Made by a program: the position numbers and the translations under genes | NCBI RefSeq assembly: GCF_011355085.1 | Contig: NZ_VXCP01000003.1 | Coordinates: forward strand, 1-51,205 | Reading direction: 5' to 3' | From: Pseudomonas akapageensis | Lineage (GTDB): Bacteria > Pseudomonadota > Gammaproteobacteria > Pseudomonadales > Pseudomonadaceae | Length of the DNA: 51,205 nucleotides | Notes under the pieces: generated by a model | The model's input: only the letters and a program-made list of their open reading frames with translations | Told to the model about the DNA's origin: nothing | The model's database searches: none | Part shown: positions 1 to 10,466 of the stretch, in pieces | Position numbering within the stretch: the stretch's first letter is position 1 | Layout of the letters: every line of letters begins with the position of its first letter

Positions 1-1370
1 TGGCTATGAGCAATATTGCGCGCAATCCCCAACCCCAACCCATACCCCTGCTGCTGCCCGGCCAAGCGAAAATGCGGTTCGAATACCTGCTCCAGGCGCT
101 GCTCCGGTACACCCGGCCCTTCATCATCCACATGCAGAACGAACCCACGGCCATCATCTTCGATGAACAGATGCGCCTTCTGCCCATACTTCAAGGCATT
201 GTCGATCAGGTTGCCGATACAGCGCTTGAGCGCCAGTGGCTTGCCGGGATAAGGCCACAGGGCCTTGCCCTGGACAGTGACCCGATCCGAAGCCAGGTAA
301 GGCTCGACCAGGCAATGCAGCACATGATCCAGATCGACCTTCTCGATGTTCTCGTGGATATCGGTATCTTTCACACATTGCAGGGCCCCCTTGACCAGCA
401 ATTCCAGTTCATCGAGGTCGCGACCGAACCTGGTCTGGAGTGCGTCATCCTCAAGCAGCTCCACACGCAGGCGCAGACGGGTAATGGGCGTGCGCAGGTC
501 ATGGGAAATGGCGCTGAACAGCTGGCTGCGCTCGGTCAGGTAGCGGCTGATGCGCTCACGCATGGCGTTGAAGGCACGCCCGACTTCCTCTACTTCGATG
601 CCGCCGCCTTCGGCCACCGGCTCCACTTCCGCCCCTAGCGACATCTCCCTCGCCGCCAGGGCCAGGCGCTTGAGCGGGCGGCTTTGCCAGTGCACCAACA
701 GCCCGATGAACAACAACAGGAACGAACTGGTGAGAACGATGAACCAGACCTGCTGCGCCGGCAGCCCTTCCTCCTCAAGGCTGGTGTAGGGCTCTGGCAG
801 CAGAGAAGCGATATACAGCCACTCACCCTCTGCCAGGCGGATCTGCGTGACCAGCACCGGCGGGTTGACCGGCTCCAGGGTCAAGGCGTAGTGGGCCCAG
901 GAACGCGGCAACTCGTCGAGTTTCAGGCCACTGTTGAAGATGCGCAGGTCCTGCGGGCTGACGAATTGCACCGAGATATCGATCTGTTCGCCCAGTCGCT
1001 GGCGCAACACTTCATCGACTGCCTCGAGCACGGCCGTCTTGCGTGGCGTGGGCGGCAACACGCGCATGTCCAGCGGCCTGTCGTTGAGCGAGACCACAAA
1101 GCGCGTACCACCCATGCTGCGCAGTTGGTCGAGCACCAGTGGCCGGTAGGCCACGGGCAGGGAGCGGAAGTAGCTGACGCTGGCCGTCATCGAGTGCGCC
1201 AGGCTGCGGGCACTGGTCACCAGGCCTTCGAGCTGAGTGGCACGCAATTGCGACAGCCAGATTACGCTGGACAATGCCTGTGCCAGCAACACCACCAGCA
1301 GGGTCAGAAACAGCATGCGCCCAAGCAACGAGCGCGGGACTGGCAGGCGCCAGCGCCACTCAGTACGCAC
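1..1370 (-). CDS. gtrS: Sensor histidine kinase GtrS (glucose-responsive), 3' end cut by window edge
   Basis: Membrane sensor kinase, partner of the response regulator encoded directly upstream. The frame reads from a GTG at 1370, overlapping the gltR stop by 11 nt, and runs open to the edge (456 codons seen). Visible in order: an N-terminal membrane segment (about residues 18-38, LFLTLLVVLLAQALSSVIW), a periplasmic sensor region, a second membrane segment, HAMP, the HisKA phospho-acceptor box SHDLRTPITRL, the HATPase N box (NLIDNALKYG), G1 (DEGPGVP) and G2 (YGLGLGIA) next to the edge. Only the last few dozen residues are missing. In Pseudomonas the GtrS/GltR pair senses 2-ketogluconate and 6-phosphogluconate and controls glucose-uptake genes. 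The assignment rests on domain order plus the gltR-glk-edd context. The start is inferred, because the frame has no ATG before residue 19. Confidence 0.9.
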   Translation of the reverse strand, partial: MRTEWRWRLPVPRSLLGRMLFLTLLVVLLAQALSSVIWLSQLRATQLEGLVTSARSLAHSMTASVSYFRSLPVAYRPLVLDQLRSMGGTRFVVSLNDRPLDMRVLPPTPRKTAVLEAVDEVLRQRLGEQIDISVQFVSPQDLRIFNSGLKLDELPRSWAHYALTLEPVNPPVLVTQIRLAEGEWLYIASLLPEPYTSLEEEGLPAQQVWFIVLTSSFLLLFIGLLVHWQSRPLKRLALAAREMSLGAEVEPVAEGGGIEVEEVGRAFNAMRERISRYLTERSQLFSAISHDLRTPITRLRLRVELLEDDALQTRFGRDLDELELLVKGALQCVKDTDIHENIEKVDLDHVLHCLVEPYLASDRVTVQGKALWPYPGKPLALKRCIGNLIDNALKYGQKAHLFIEDDGRGFVLHVDDEGPGVPEQRLEQVFEPHFRLAGQQQGYGLGLGIARNIAHS

Positions 1371-2085
1371 TGACAACGTTGGCCGCCAACAGGTAACCGC
1401 TGCCGCGTACCGTACGAATCAAACGCGGCGGCTTGTCGGTATCGCGCAGGCGTTGGCGCAGGCGGCTGACCGCCATGTCGACGATCCGGTCCAGCGGCAT
1501 CGGCTCGCGGCCACGGGTGGCGTTGCCGATGGTGTCGCGGTCGAGGATCTGCTGTGGGTGGTCGAGGAAGAGTTTGAGCAAGGCAAAATCGGCGCCGGAG
1601 AGAATCACCTCTTCTCCATCGATGTGGAACAGCCGGTGGCTGACCATGTCCAGGCGCCACTCATCGAAGGCCAGCACTTCACCACCGGCACGTTCCTGGC
1701 CGAACTGGGCACGACGCAACAACGCCTTGATCCGTGCCTGCAACTCCCGGGGGCTGAAGGGCTTGCCCAGATAATCATCGGCGCCCAGCTCCAGACCGAT
1801 GACCCGATCGGCTTCGTCGGAACTGGCGGTGAGCATGATGATCGGCACCTGGGCCTGGCGCGGATGCTGGCGAATCCAGCGGCACAGGCTGAAGCCATCT
1901 TCGTCGGGCAGCATCACGTCGAGGATCACCAGATCGCTGGAGGCCTCGTTCAAGGCCTGGCGAAAGCCCTGCCCGTCGGCCACCGTGCGCACCTGAAAAC
2001 CGGCTCGGCTCAGGTAAACCTGCAGCAGTTCGCGAATTTCCTGGTCGTCATCGACCAGCAGGATGGACTTACCGGCAACACTCAA
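1360..2085 (-). CDS. gltR: OmpR-type response regulator GltR
   Basis: DNA-binding response regulator of the glucose two-component system. The 241 residues comprise a receiver domain (about 1-120: acidic pocket VDDDQE near residues 12-17, phospho-acceptor Asp in VILDVMLPD, conserved Lys in GKPFSPREL) and a C-terminal winged helix ending in the OmpR signature RTVRGSGYLL. The start appears to be TTG at 2085: AAGGACGG lies a few bases upstream, an in-frame stop occurs seven codons further up, and no ATG is available. It lies between glk and gtrS on the same strand; its 3' end overlaps gtrS, so the two are probably translationally coupled. The family member in P. putida and P. aeruginosa regulates the glucose porin and the gts ABC transporter genes. 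Confidence 0.92.
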   Translation of the reverse strand: MSVAGKSILLVDDDQEIRELLQVYLSRAGFQVRTVADGQGFRQALNEASSDLVILDVMLPDEDGFSLCRWIRQHPRQAQVPIIMLTASSDEADRVIGLELGADDYLGKPFSPRELQARIKALLRRAQFGQERAGGEVLAFDEWRLDMVSHRLFHIDGEEVILSGADFALLKLFLDHPQQILDRDTIGNATRGREPMPLDRIVDMAVSRLRQRLRDTDKPPRLIRTVRGSGYLLAANVVSAY

Positions 2086-2145
2086 TTTGCACCGTCCTTG
2101 TTGTTTTTATTGGGCGTCGAAACGCCCGCTCCGCCCATTAGACCC

Positions 2146-3110
2146 TCAGGCCAAGGCTTGCTGCAAGGCTACCCCCGCACCGATCAAGCCACTGTACTCG
2201 GCTGTCACCACCCACACCGGCACGCCCGCGAAGTAACCGCTCATGCAGCCCTTGTCGGCAAAGCTCTCGGCAAAACCGCTGGCAAGGAACAATTCAACGA
2301 AGCGCGGAATCACGCCACCAACAATAAACACGCCACCGCGCCCACCCAGTGTCAGCACGTTGTTACCGGCGACCCGGCCGAGGAAACGGCAGAACTGTTC
2401 GATCACCGCCAACGCCACGGCATCGCCGGCCAGCGCTGCCGCCGTGACCTCGGCGGGAGATTTCAGGGTGACCGCGTGACCATCGATCGCACAAATGGCC
2501 TGGTACAGACGCAGCAGGCCGCCACCGCTGAGCACCGTCTCGGCACTGACGTGGCCGATCTTGCTCTCGATCTGCTGGCGAATCTGCGCCTCACGGGCAT
2601 TGCCCACCGGCAAGTCCACGTGCCCGCCTTCGCCGGGTAGTGCCATCCAATGACCCTGGCCATGCACCTGATCAAGAGGCAACAAAGTGCCAACACCCAG
2701 ACCGGTGCCCGGGCCGATGACTACCGCTGGGCGCAGCGGATCGGCCGTGCCCTCGCATACCGTGCGGTATTCGCCTTCCTGCAACCGGGTCATGCCCAGG
2801 GCCATGGCGGAGAAGTCGTTGATCAACAACAACTCATCCACCTGCAAGGTCTTGCAGAAGGCCTTGCGACTCAGGCGCCAGTGATTGTTGGTGAAACGAA
2901 ACTCGTCACCATCCACCGGCCCGGCCACCGACAGGCATACAGCGCCAATGGCGCCCGGGACGAGACCGAGACCTTCGAGGTAAACCCCGATCGCCTGCTC
3001 CGGGCTGGTGTAGTCGGCAACCGCGAGCACCCGGACCGAGTGCATGCGATCGTTTTCCCACAACGCAAATCGCGCATTGGTTCCGCCAATGTCACCGACC
3101 AGGGCCAGCT

Positions 3111-3114
<4 letters not shown>
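2146..3114 (-). CDS. glk: Glucokinase
   Basis: Cytoplasmic ATP-dependent glucokinase (322 aa, normal for the bacterial Glk family). It phosphorylates glucose to glucose-6-phosphate, feeding the Entner-Doudoroff route. The N-terminus [18 protein letters not shown] carries the phosphate-1 ATP-binding loop. A second glycine-rich segment ([11 protein letters not shown]) and the catalytic region [12 protein letters not shown] follow, and [11 protein letters not shown] is near the C-terminus. The ATG overlaps the edd stop in an ATGA, so glk is translated with edd from one mRNA. The gltR coding start lies 60 bp downstream on the same strand. Expression is likely controlled by the HexR-regulated edd promoter. 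Confidence 0.97.
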
Positions 3115-4937
<1,823 letters not shown>

Positions 4938-5058
4938 GTGTTGAACTCCAGGCTATGGACGTGACCTTTGCAGCCGTTTCCCTTTATGCGATTCGCCGCC
5001 TAGGCTCAAGGCAAGGGGGTTCGATTTTGATCGACAGAACGGACTGGTCGGTCACTCG

Positions 5059-5073
5059 TTGTAGATAGTACAA
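5059..5073. promoter_or_regulatory. Candidate HexR operator at the edd promoter
   Basis: The sequence TTGTAGATAGTACAA is TTGT-N7-ACAA, the operator form described for the repressor HexR in P. putida, which is released by 2-keto-3-deoxy-6-phosphogluconate. It lies about 120 bp upstream of the edd start and overlaps TACTAT on the minus strand, a plausible -10 for edd. No binding data are available here; the call rests on the motif and its known presence at edd and gap promoters. Confidence 0.8.
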
Positions 5074-5120
5074 AATACTGCCACTAAAAAGGCTTGTTTT
5101 CTATTTTTTTACGAATAATC

Positions 5121-5135
5121 TTGTAATTCCAACAA
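5121..5135. promoter_or_regulatory. Candidate HexR operator at the gap promoter
   Basis: A second TTGT-N7-ACAA (TTGTAATTCCAACAA) lies 68 bp upstream of the gap start. A weak sigma-70 pair sits just before it (TTGTTT at 5094-5099, 16-nt spacer, TAATCT at 5116-5121), so HexR bound here would block the start site. The two boxes in this divergent region are 62 bp apart centre to centre, close to six helical turns. Confidence 0.8.
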
Positions 5136-5203
5136 CAAAATCAGATTTCGTGAACGCTTTTCCCTCTCCACAGGGCTTCGCACAATCTGCCAGAGGTACT
5201 GCT

Positions 5204-6205
5204 ATGACGCTCCGCATCGCAATCAATGGCTTTGGCCGCATTGGCCGCAACATCCTTCGTGCACTGTATACCCAAGGCTACCGTCAGGACCTGCAGGTCG
5301 TCGCGATCAACGATCTGGGCAACAGCGCCATGAATGCTCACCTGCTCAAGTACGACAGTGTTCATGGGATTTTCGAAGGCAGCGTCGAGTTCGACGAGGA
5401 AAGCCTGACCGTCAATGGCGACCGCATTGCCGTCAGCGCAATCCGCCACCCAGCCGACCTGCCGTGGAAGGCCGAAGCCGTCGATGTCGTGTTCGAATGC
5501 ACCGGTCATTTCACCGACCGGGCCAAGGCAGCGGCCCATATTACTGCCGGCGCCCGTAAAGTCATTATCTCGGCACCGGCCAAGGGGGCCGATGCGACCG
5601 TGGTCTATGGGGTCAACCACGACATTCTGCGTCAGTCGCACCAGATCATTTCCAATGCCTCCTGCACCACCAACTGCCTGGCACCGATTGCCCAGGTGCT
5701 GCACCGCGAACTGGGTATCGAGCAAGGCTTGATGACCACCATCCACGCCTATACCAACGACCAGAGCCTCATCGACGTCTACCACAGCGACCCGTTCCGC
5801 GCGCGCTCGGCCACCCAGTCGATGATCCCGAGCAAGACCGGCGCCGCCGAAGCCGTTGGCCTGGTGCTGCCGGAACTGGCCGGCAAATTGACCGGCATGG
5901 CCGTGCGGGTACCGGTGATCAACGTCTCGCTGGTGGACCTGACCGTCAACCTCAAGCGCGAAGCCAGCAGCGAAGAGATCAACGCACTGTTCAGGGAAGC
6001 CAGCCAGCACTCGCGGATCCTCGGCTACAACAGCCTGCCGCTGGTGTCATGCGACTTCAATCACAACCCACTGTCTTCTATATTTGACGCCAGCCACACC
6101 AAAGCCAACGGCAAACTGCTCAAGGTATTGGCCTGGTACGACAATGAATGGGGCTTCTCCAACCGTATGCTGGATAACTGCCTGGCCCTGTGCAACGCCC
6201 AATAA
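5204..6205 (+). CDS. gap: Glyceraldehyde-3-phosphate dehydrogenase, NAD-dependent type I
   Basis: Oxidises glyceraldehyde-3-phosphate to 1,3-bisphosphoglycerate in the lower branch shared by glycolysis and the Entner-Doudoroff pathway. The 333-aa protein begins [21 protein letters not shown] with the Rossmann GxGxxG, and the catalytic cysteine is in [14 protein letters not shown] chose the ATG at 5204 rather than the upstream in-frame ATG at 5150 because the family begins at this point and AGAGG precedes it. It is divergent from edd, and the HexR box in the intergenic region suggests induction with edd when sugar acids are used. This is the copy called gap-1 in P. putida, by its position next to edd. 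Confidence 0.97.
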   Translation: MTLRIAINGFGRIGRNILRALYTQGYRQDLQVVAINDLGNSAMNAHLLKYDSVHGIFEGSVEFDEESLTVNGDRIAVSAIRHPADLPWKAEAVDVVFECTGHFTDRAKAAAHITAGARKVIISAPAKGADATVVYGVNHDILRQSHQIISNASCTTNCLAPIAQVLHRELGIEQGLMTTIHAYTNDQSLIDVYHSDPFRARSATQSMIPSKTGAAEAVGLVLPELAGKLTGMAVRVPVINVSLVDLTVNLKREASSEEINALFREASQHSRILGYNSLPLVSCDFNHNPLSSIFDASHTKANGKLLKVLAWYDNEWGFSNRMLDNCLALCNAQ

Positions 6206-6238
6206 AGGATACGCGAACGACCGTCCGTCAAATAAAAC

Positions 6239-6265
6239 TAACGGAATTGTCCTACAAGCCGATAA
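6239..6265 (+). promoter_or_regulatory. Sigma-28 (FliA) promoter for the chemoreceptor
   Basis: TAACGGAA, an 11-nt spacer, then GCCGATAA at 6258-6265. GCCGATAA is the exact -10 consensus of flagellar sigma-28 promoters, and the spacing to the -35-like TAAC matches TAAA-N15-GCCGATAA. It lies between gap and the chemoreceptor gene, about 80 bp before its start. That would place the receptor in the late flagellar regulon. Confidence 0.8.
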
Positions 6266-6292
6266 CCCGTTAGCGCTAAATGGATCTGGCGC

Positions 6293-6312
6293 ACCGGGCA
6301 CTTGTGCCCGGT
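6293..6312. other. GC-rich hairpin in the chemoreceptor leader / end of gap
   Basis: ACCGGGCAC and GTGCCCGGT are perfect inverted arms separated by only two bases, followed by TTATT. It could terminate the gap transcript weakly, but it lies downstream of the sigma-28 promoter and would therefore be in the chemoreceptor's 5' leader. The T-run is poor, so I do not call it a terminator outright. Confidence 0.5.
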
Positions 6313-6346
6313 TATTCACCCGGCCCGTCCATTCGCGAGAATCCTT

Positions 6347-8485
6347 ATGTTCGACACGCTTTCGATTCGCCTGAAAATCGTCCTGTTGTCCGGCCTCTGC
6401 CTGCTCGGTGTTGTGGCTCTCGTGGTCGGGATGAATATTTATCAAACCCGGCAGAACGCCCAGATGGTCGGCGCTGCCAGCACACAAATGCTGACCATAA
6501 ACGTTCAAAACCTTCTACAGGCCAAGGCTGCCGAAAAAGCAGTGGCCATGCAAAAGACCTTCAGTGAAAGCCTGTTGCTGATTACCGCACTCAGTGATCA
6601 GGTGCGTGACATGCGCGCCATGGGCCAGACTCGTTCGATGGATGCCGGTGCGCTTCGCGAAGAGCTCAACCAGGCCTTGAAGACCACCTTCGAGCGCAAC
6701 AGCGGTGTGTTGGGGATCTGGCTGTCCTTTGAGCCCAACGCGCTCGATGGCAAGGACAGCGATTTCGTCAACGACGCCAAGCGTGGCGGTAATGACCTGG
6801 GTCGTTTCTCCAGTTACTGGAGCCGCGTCGGTGGTACGGGCGTGAACAGCCTTATCGTCGAAGAAGACTTGAACAAGACCGACCTGAACCTGAGCGGTAC
6901 GCCCTACAACGTCTGGTACACCTGCGCGAAGAACAGCGCCCACACCTGCCTGCTCGAACCCTACCTCGATACCGTTGGCGGCAAGCAGGTGCTGATGACG
7001 ACCATTGCCGTGCCCCTGCTCGTCGACGGCAAAGTACTCGCGGTGCTGGGCGTCGACCTGGCGCTGGACTCGTTGCAAGCCTCGGCCGTTGCCTCCCAGC
7101 GCGAACTGTTCAACGGTGCCGGGCATATGCTGATCGCCTCCAGTACCGGCCTGCTCGCCGCCAGCAGCAATGACGCCGGCAAGATCGGCAAGAACCTCGA
7201 TCAAGTGCTGGCCAATGACGCCAGGGATATACAGCAAGCCCTCGGCGCCGGCAGCCCACAAGTGTTCAAGCAGGGTGATGTGATTCGCGCCGTGTTCCCG
7301 GCTACCCCTATCCCCAGCGCCAAGCCCTGGGGCGTGATCATCGACCTGCCCGAGCAGGTGCTGCTGGCCGATGCGGTAAAACTGCGGAGCATTCTCGATG
7401 ACGCGCAAACCAGCGCCACCATCAAGGCGCTGTTGATCGCCGCCTTCTCCGGGCTGGCAGGCCTGCTGTTGATGTGGCTGACCGCCTCGGGCGTGACCCG
7501 GCCGATCGCCCAGGTAGCCGCCATGCTCAAGGCCATTGCCAGCGGCGACGGCGACCTGACCCAACGCCTGCAGTACCAGAAGAAGGACGAGCTGGGCGAA
7601 CTGGTGAGCTGGTTCAACCGCTTCCTGGACAAGCTGCAGCCGATCATCGCCCAGATCAAGCAGAGCATCGCCGAAGCCCAGGCGACCGCCGACCAGTCTT
7701 CGGAAATCGCCCGTCAGACCAGCGACGGCATGCAGATCCAGTTCCGTGAAATCGACCAGGTAGCCACAGCCTCCAACGAAATGAGCGCCACGGCCCACGA
7801 TGTCGCCAACAGTGCATCGAACGCCGCCAGCGCCGCCCGTGGCGCCGACCAGTCGGCCAAAGAGGGAATGGCCATCATCGAACGCAGCACCCGCGACATT
7901 ACCTTGCTGGCCGCTGAAGTCAGCAAGGCCGTGGGCGAAGTCGAAGCGCTGGCGGTCAACAGCGAGCAGATCGGTTCGGTTCTGGAAGTGATTCGCAGCA
8001 TTGCCGAGCAGACCAACCTGCTGGCCCTCAACGCCGCCATCGAAGCCGCCCGCGCCGGTGAAAGCGGACGCGGCTTCGCGGTGGTCGCCGATGAAGTCCG
8101 CAACCTGGCCAGACGCACCCAGGACTCGGTCGAGGAAATTCGCCTGGTGATCGAGCGCATCCAGAACAACACACGCGGCGTGGTCGCCACCATGCATTCG
8201 AGCCATGACAAGGCCCAGGAAAACGCCGGGCAGATTCATCAGGCCGTGCAGGCACTGGACAAGATCAGCGAAGCCGTCACGGTGATCAGCGACATGAACC
8301 TGCAAATCGCCAGCGCCGCCGAACAGCAGAGTTCGGTGGCCGAAGAGGTCAATCGCAACGTCTCGGCCATTCGTTGCGTCACCGAGACCTTGACCAGCCA
8401 GGCGGCAGAGTCGGCCCAGGTGAGCAGCCAGCTCAATGCCCTGTCGTCCCAGCAGATGAAGCTGATGGATCAGTTCCGGGTTTGA
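6347..8485 (+). CDS. Methyl-accepting chemotaxis protein (transmembrane, large periplasmic sensor)
   Basis: Chemoreceptor of 712 aa that signals to CheA/CheW. Order: short cytoplasmic N-terminus, TM1 about residues 6-30, a ~330-residue periplasmic ligand-binding region of double-Cache size (ending ...LAVLGVDLALDSLQ and later segments), TM2 about 361-382, HAMP about 384-437 (TRPIAQVAAMLKAIASGDGD), then the coiled-coil signalling domain with hairpin tip from about 554 (EQTNLLALNAAIEAARAGE). The ATG at 6347 gives a normal N-terminus; an in-frame ATG at 6302 would put extra residues before TM1 and lies in the hairpin region. No adaptor-protein tail pentapeptide is visible at the C-terminus (ends MDQFRV). 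The ligand cannot be read from the sequence; proximity to gap/edd does not prove sugar sensing. Confidence 0.95.
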   Translation: MFDTLSIRLKIVLLSGLCLLGVVALVVGMNIYQTRQNAQMVGAASTQMLTINVQNLLQAKAAEKAVAMQKTFSESLLLITALSDQVRDMRAMGQTRSMDAGALREELNQALKTTFERNSGVLGIWLSFEPNALDGKDSDFVNDAKRGGNDLGRFSSYWSRVGGTGVNSLIVEEDLNKTDLNLSGTPYNVWYTCAKNSAHTCLLEPYLDTVGGKQVLMTTIAVPLLVDGKVLAVLGVDLALDSLQASAVASQRELFNGAGHMLIASSTGLLAASSNDAGKIGKNLDQVLANDARDIQQALGAGSPQVFKQGDVIRAVFPATPIPSAKPWGVIIDLPEQVLLADAVKLRSILDDAQTSATIKALLIAAFSGLAGLLLMWLTASGVTRPIAQVAAMLKAIASGDGDLTQRLQYQKKDELGELVSWFNRFLDKLQPIIAQIKQSIAEAQATADQSSEIARQTSDGMQIQFREIDQVATASNEMSATAHDVANSASNAASAARGADQSAKEGMAIIERSTRDITLLAAEVSKAVGEVEALAVNSEQIGSVLEVIRSIAEQTNLLALNAAIEAARAGESGRGFAVVADEVRNLARRTQDSVEEIRLVIERIQNNTRGVVATMHSSHDKAQENAGQIHQAVQALDKISEAVTVISDMNLQIASAAEQQSSVAEEVNRNVSAIRCVTETLTSQAAESAQVSSQLNALSSQQMKLMDQFRV

Positions 8486-8494
8486 CCCCACGCC

Positions 8495-8593
8495 CCTCGT
8501 TCCCACGCTCCGCGTGGGAATGCAGTGCATGACGCTCCAGCGTCGACGCGGAGCGTCAGGGGATGCATTCCCACGCGGAGCGTGGGAACGAGG
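8495..8593. repeat. Intergenic palindromic repeat (CCTCGTTCCCACG family)
   Basis: CCTCGTTCCCACGCTCCGCG at the left is repeated inverted at the right, ending at 8593, with a second inner inverted pair around GACGCTCC/GGAGCGTC. Related shorter copies occur at 42876-42906 and 43571-43602. It lies between the convergent chemoreceptor and antiporter genes, a normal position for such elements, and may help end both transcripts. Confidence 0.85.
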
Positions 8594-8601
8594 TCAGTGT
8601 G

Positions 8602-10029
8602 CTACAGCGACAACACCCCGCTGTACAATCCATACCCCGCCAGCACCGCGCCCGCCACCACCACCAGAAAGATCAACTTCTCCCACCCGGTAAACAACGG
8701 CTTGCCCTGCTCATGCTTGGCCCTGGCAAACAGAATCACCCCCGGCGCATACAGCAGCGCCGACAACAGCAAATACTTGACCCCCCCGGCGTACAGCAAC
8801 CAGATCGCATAGAGCAACGCCACCAGACCGATCCCGAGATCCTTCCAGCGTTCCCCCGCCTGTTCCGCATAGGTTTCCCCACGCACCCCGAGCAGCACGG
8901 CATAGGCCGCCGACCACAGGTAAGGCACCAGAATCATCGACGACGCCAGATAGATCAGACTGGTATAGGTACCAGCCGAGAACAGGGTAATCAGCAAGAA
9001 CAGCTGGATCATGCAGTTGGTCAACCACAGGGCGTTGACCGGCACATGATTGGCATTCTCGTTGGCCAGGAATCGCGGCATGGTCTCGTCCCGCGCCGTG
9101 GCGTAGAGGATCTCGGCACATAGCAGCGCCCAGGACAGCAATGCTCCCAACAGTGACACCGCCAGCCCCAGGCTGATCAGCAACGCGCCCCATGGCCCGA
9201 CGATATGCTCGAGCACCGTGGCCAGGGAAGGGTTCTGCAGCTTCTCCAGCTCCGGCTGGCTCATGACCCCCAGTGACAGCACGTTGACCAGCACCAGCAA
9301 CGCCAACACCCCGAAAAAGCCTATCACCGTGGCCTTGCCCACATCCGAGCGCTGCTCCGCCCTTCCGGAGTACACACTGGCGCCTTCGATGCCGATGAAC
9401 ACGAACACCGTGACCAGCATCATGTTGCGCACCTGGTCCATCACGCTGCCAAACTGCGGATTGCTCTGCCCCCAGAAATCACGGGTGAAGATATCGGCCT
9501 TGAAGGCCACGGCGGCGATCACGATGAACATCAGCAACGGCACGATCTTGGCCACGGTAGTGACCTGGTTGATGAACGCCGCTTCCTTGATCCCGCGCAT
9601 CACCAGGAAATGCACCGCCCAAAGCAGCAACGAGGCGCAGGCAATGGCGATGGGTGTATTGCCTTCGCCAAACACTGGAACGTAAAAGCCAAGGGTACTG
9701 AACAGCAGGACGAAGTAACCGACGTTACCCAGCCAGGCGCTGATCCAGTAGCCCCAGGCCGAAGAGAAGCCCATGTAGTCGCCGAACCCGGCCTTGGCAT
9801 AGGCGTAGACCCCCGAGTCCAGTTCCGGTTTGCGGTTGGCCAGTATCTGAAAGACGAATGCCAGGGCCAGCATGCCGATCGCCGTGATGCCCCAACCGAT
9901 CAGTACAGCCCCGGCGTCGGCGCGCGCAGCCATGTTCTGTGGCAGCGAAAAAATCCCGCCACCCACCATCGATCCCACCACCAGAGCGATCAACGCACCG
10001 AGTTTGAGCTTTTGTCCTGGTTCGGACAT
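8602..10029 (-). CDS. Basic amino acid antiporter, ArcD paralogue (APA family)
   Basis: A 475-aa inner-membrane protein with about 12-13 hydrophobic segments. It is nearly colinear with ArcD encoded 437 bp away on the other strand: same length, shared segments such as KLKLGALIALVVGSM, GGGIFSLPQNMAA and GFGDYMGFSSAWGYWISAWL. The N-terminal G-[S]-M-x-G-G-G-I-F motif of the APC superfamily is intact. It is probably an arginine/ornithine or related cationic amino-acid exchanger; the exact substrate cannot be read. A purine-rich GGGAGAAGGG precedes the ATG. Unlike arcD it has no convincing ANR box, only an exact TATAAT on its strand at 10111-10106. It may be the aerobic or alternative-substrate copy. 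Confidence 0.9.
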   Translation of the reverse strand: MSEPGQKLKLGALIALVVGSMVGGGIFSLPQNMAARADAGAVLIGWGITAIGMLALAFVFQILANRKPELDSGVYAYAKAGFGDYMGFSSAWGYWISAWLGNVGYFVLLFSTLGFYVPVFGEGNTPIAIACASLLLWAVHFLVMRGIKEAAFINQVTTVAKIVPLLMFIVIAAVAFKADIFTRDFWGQSNPQFGSVMDQVRNMMLVTVFVFIGIEGASVYSGRAEQRSDVGKATVIGFFGVLALLVLVNVLSLGVMSQPELEKLQNPSLATVLEHIVGPWGALLISLGLAVSLLGALLSWALLCAEILYATARDETMPRFLANENANHVPVNALWLTNCMIQLFLLITLFSAGTYTSLIYLASSMILVPYLWSAAYAVLLGVRGETYAEQAGERWKDLGIGLVALLYAIWLLYAGGVKYLLLSALLYAPGVILFARAKHEQGKPLFTGWEKLIFLVVVAGAVLAGYGLYSGVLSL

Positions 10030-10466
10030 ACCCTTCTCCCTTAAGTCCTGTATTTACAATGGGATATCACAACCACGAACAAGTAATGCCAATCGCATGG
10101 CGCTTATTATAAATACTCCCTGATGGTGAATGCTTCATAACTAGTCAGTCTATCGCCAGGCGAACTAAACAGTGAGTTTTGAAGAGGACCGCGACAAACG
10201 CAACTTAATATGAATTTTTCTCGGAAAATTTGCGATTTTTAGAAAAGTGACTAGCTTGAAGGATCGCAGCAATCGCAAAAAAAGCTCTAGCATCGCATGG
10301 AGGGACCCGCGCACATGGATTGTTGCGTCATCCGCTTCATCATTCCGTCAACAACGTACAGTTATACGTCATGATGAAATATTGCACCGAACTGATCTAA
10401 GTCAGCTACTTCGATATTCACTAGACTTATTCTAGTGCCTCACTTCTCCTGGATTGGAGTATTGCA
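10030..10466. other. Divergent promoter region between the two antiporter genes
   Basis: 437 bp without a gene, clearly AT-richer than its surroundings. On the right it holds the ANR box and arcD promoter described separately. On the left, the minus strand has TATAAT (10111-10106) about 75 bp before the antiporter start but no good -35. The middle part (10140-10390) shows no open frame or repeat that I can support. Confidence 0.6.
10392..10405 (+). promoter_or_regulatory. Candidate ANR (FNR-type) box driving arcDABC
   Basis: CTGATCTAAGTCAG fits TTGAT-N4-ATCAA with the usual Pseudomonas variants. TATTCT at 10429-10434 is a plausible -10, placing +1 near 10440. The box centre (10398.5) is then at about -41.5, the position for class II activation by FNR/ANR. 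The arcDABC operon is the classic ANR target, induced by oxygen limitation. Confidence 0.75.

Noticed and set aside
1012..1359. 115-codon frame starting at a GTG just inside the gtrS start
   Set aside because: Wrong frame; the neighbouring frame from 1370 has the membrane segment and complete kinase motifs.
6515..8530. 671-codon minus-strand frame across the chemoreceptor
   Set aside because: Antisense shadow; the plus strand has full TM, HAMP and signalling-domain motifs.
10134..10147. Possible second ANR box for the minus-strand antiporter
   Set aside because: CTGAC-TAGT-TATGA is too far from TTGAT-N4-ATCAA, although the spacing to TATAAT would have been right.
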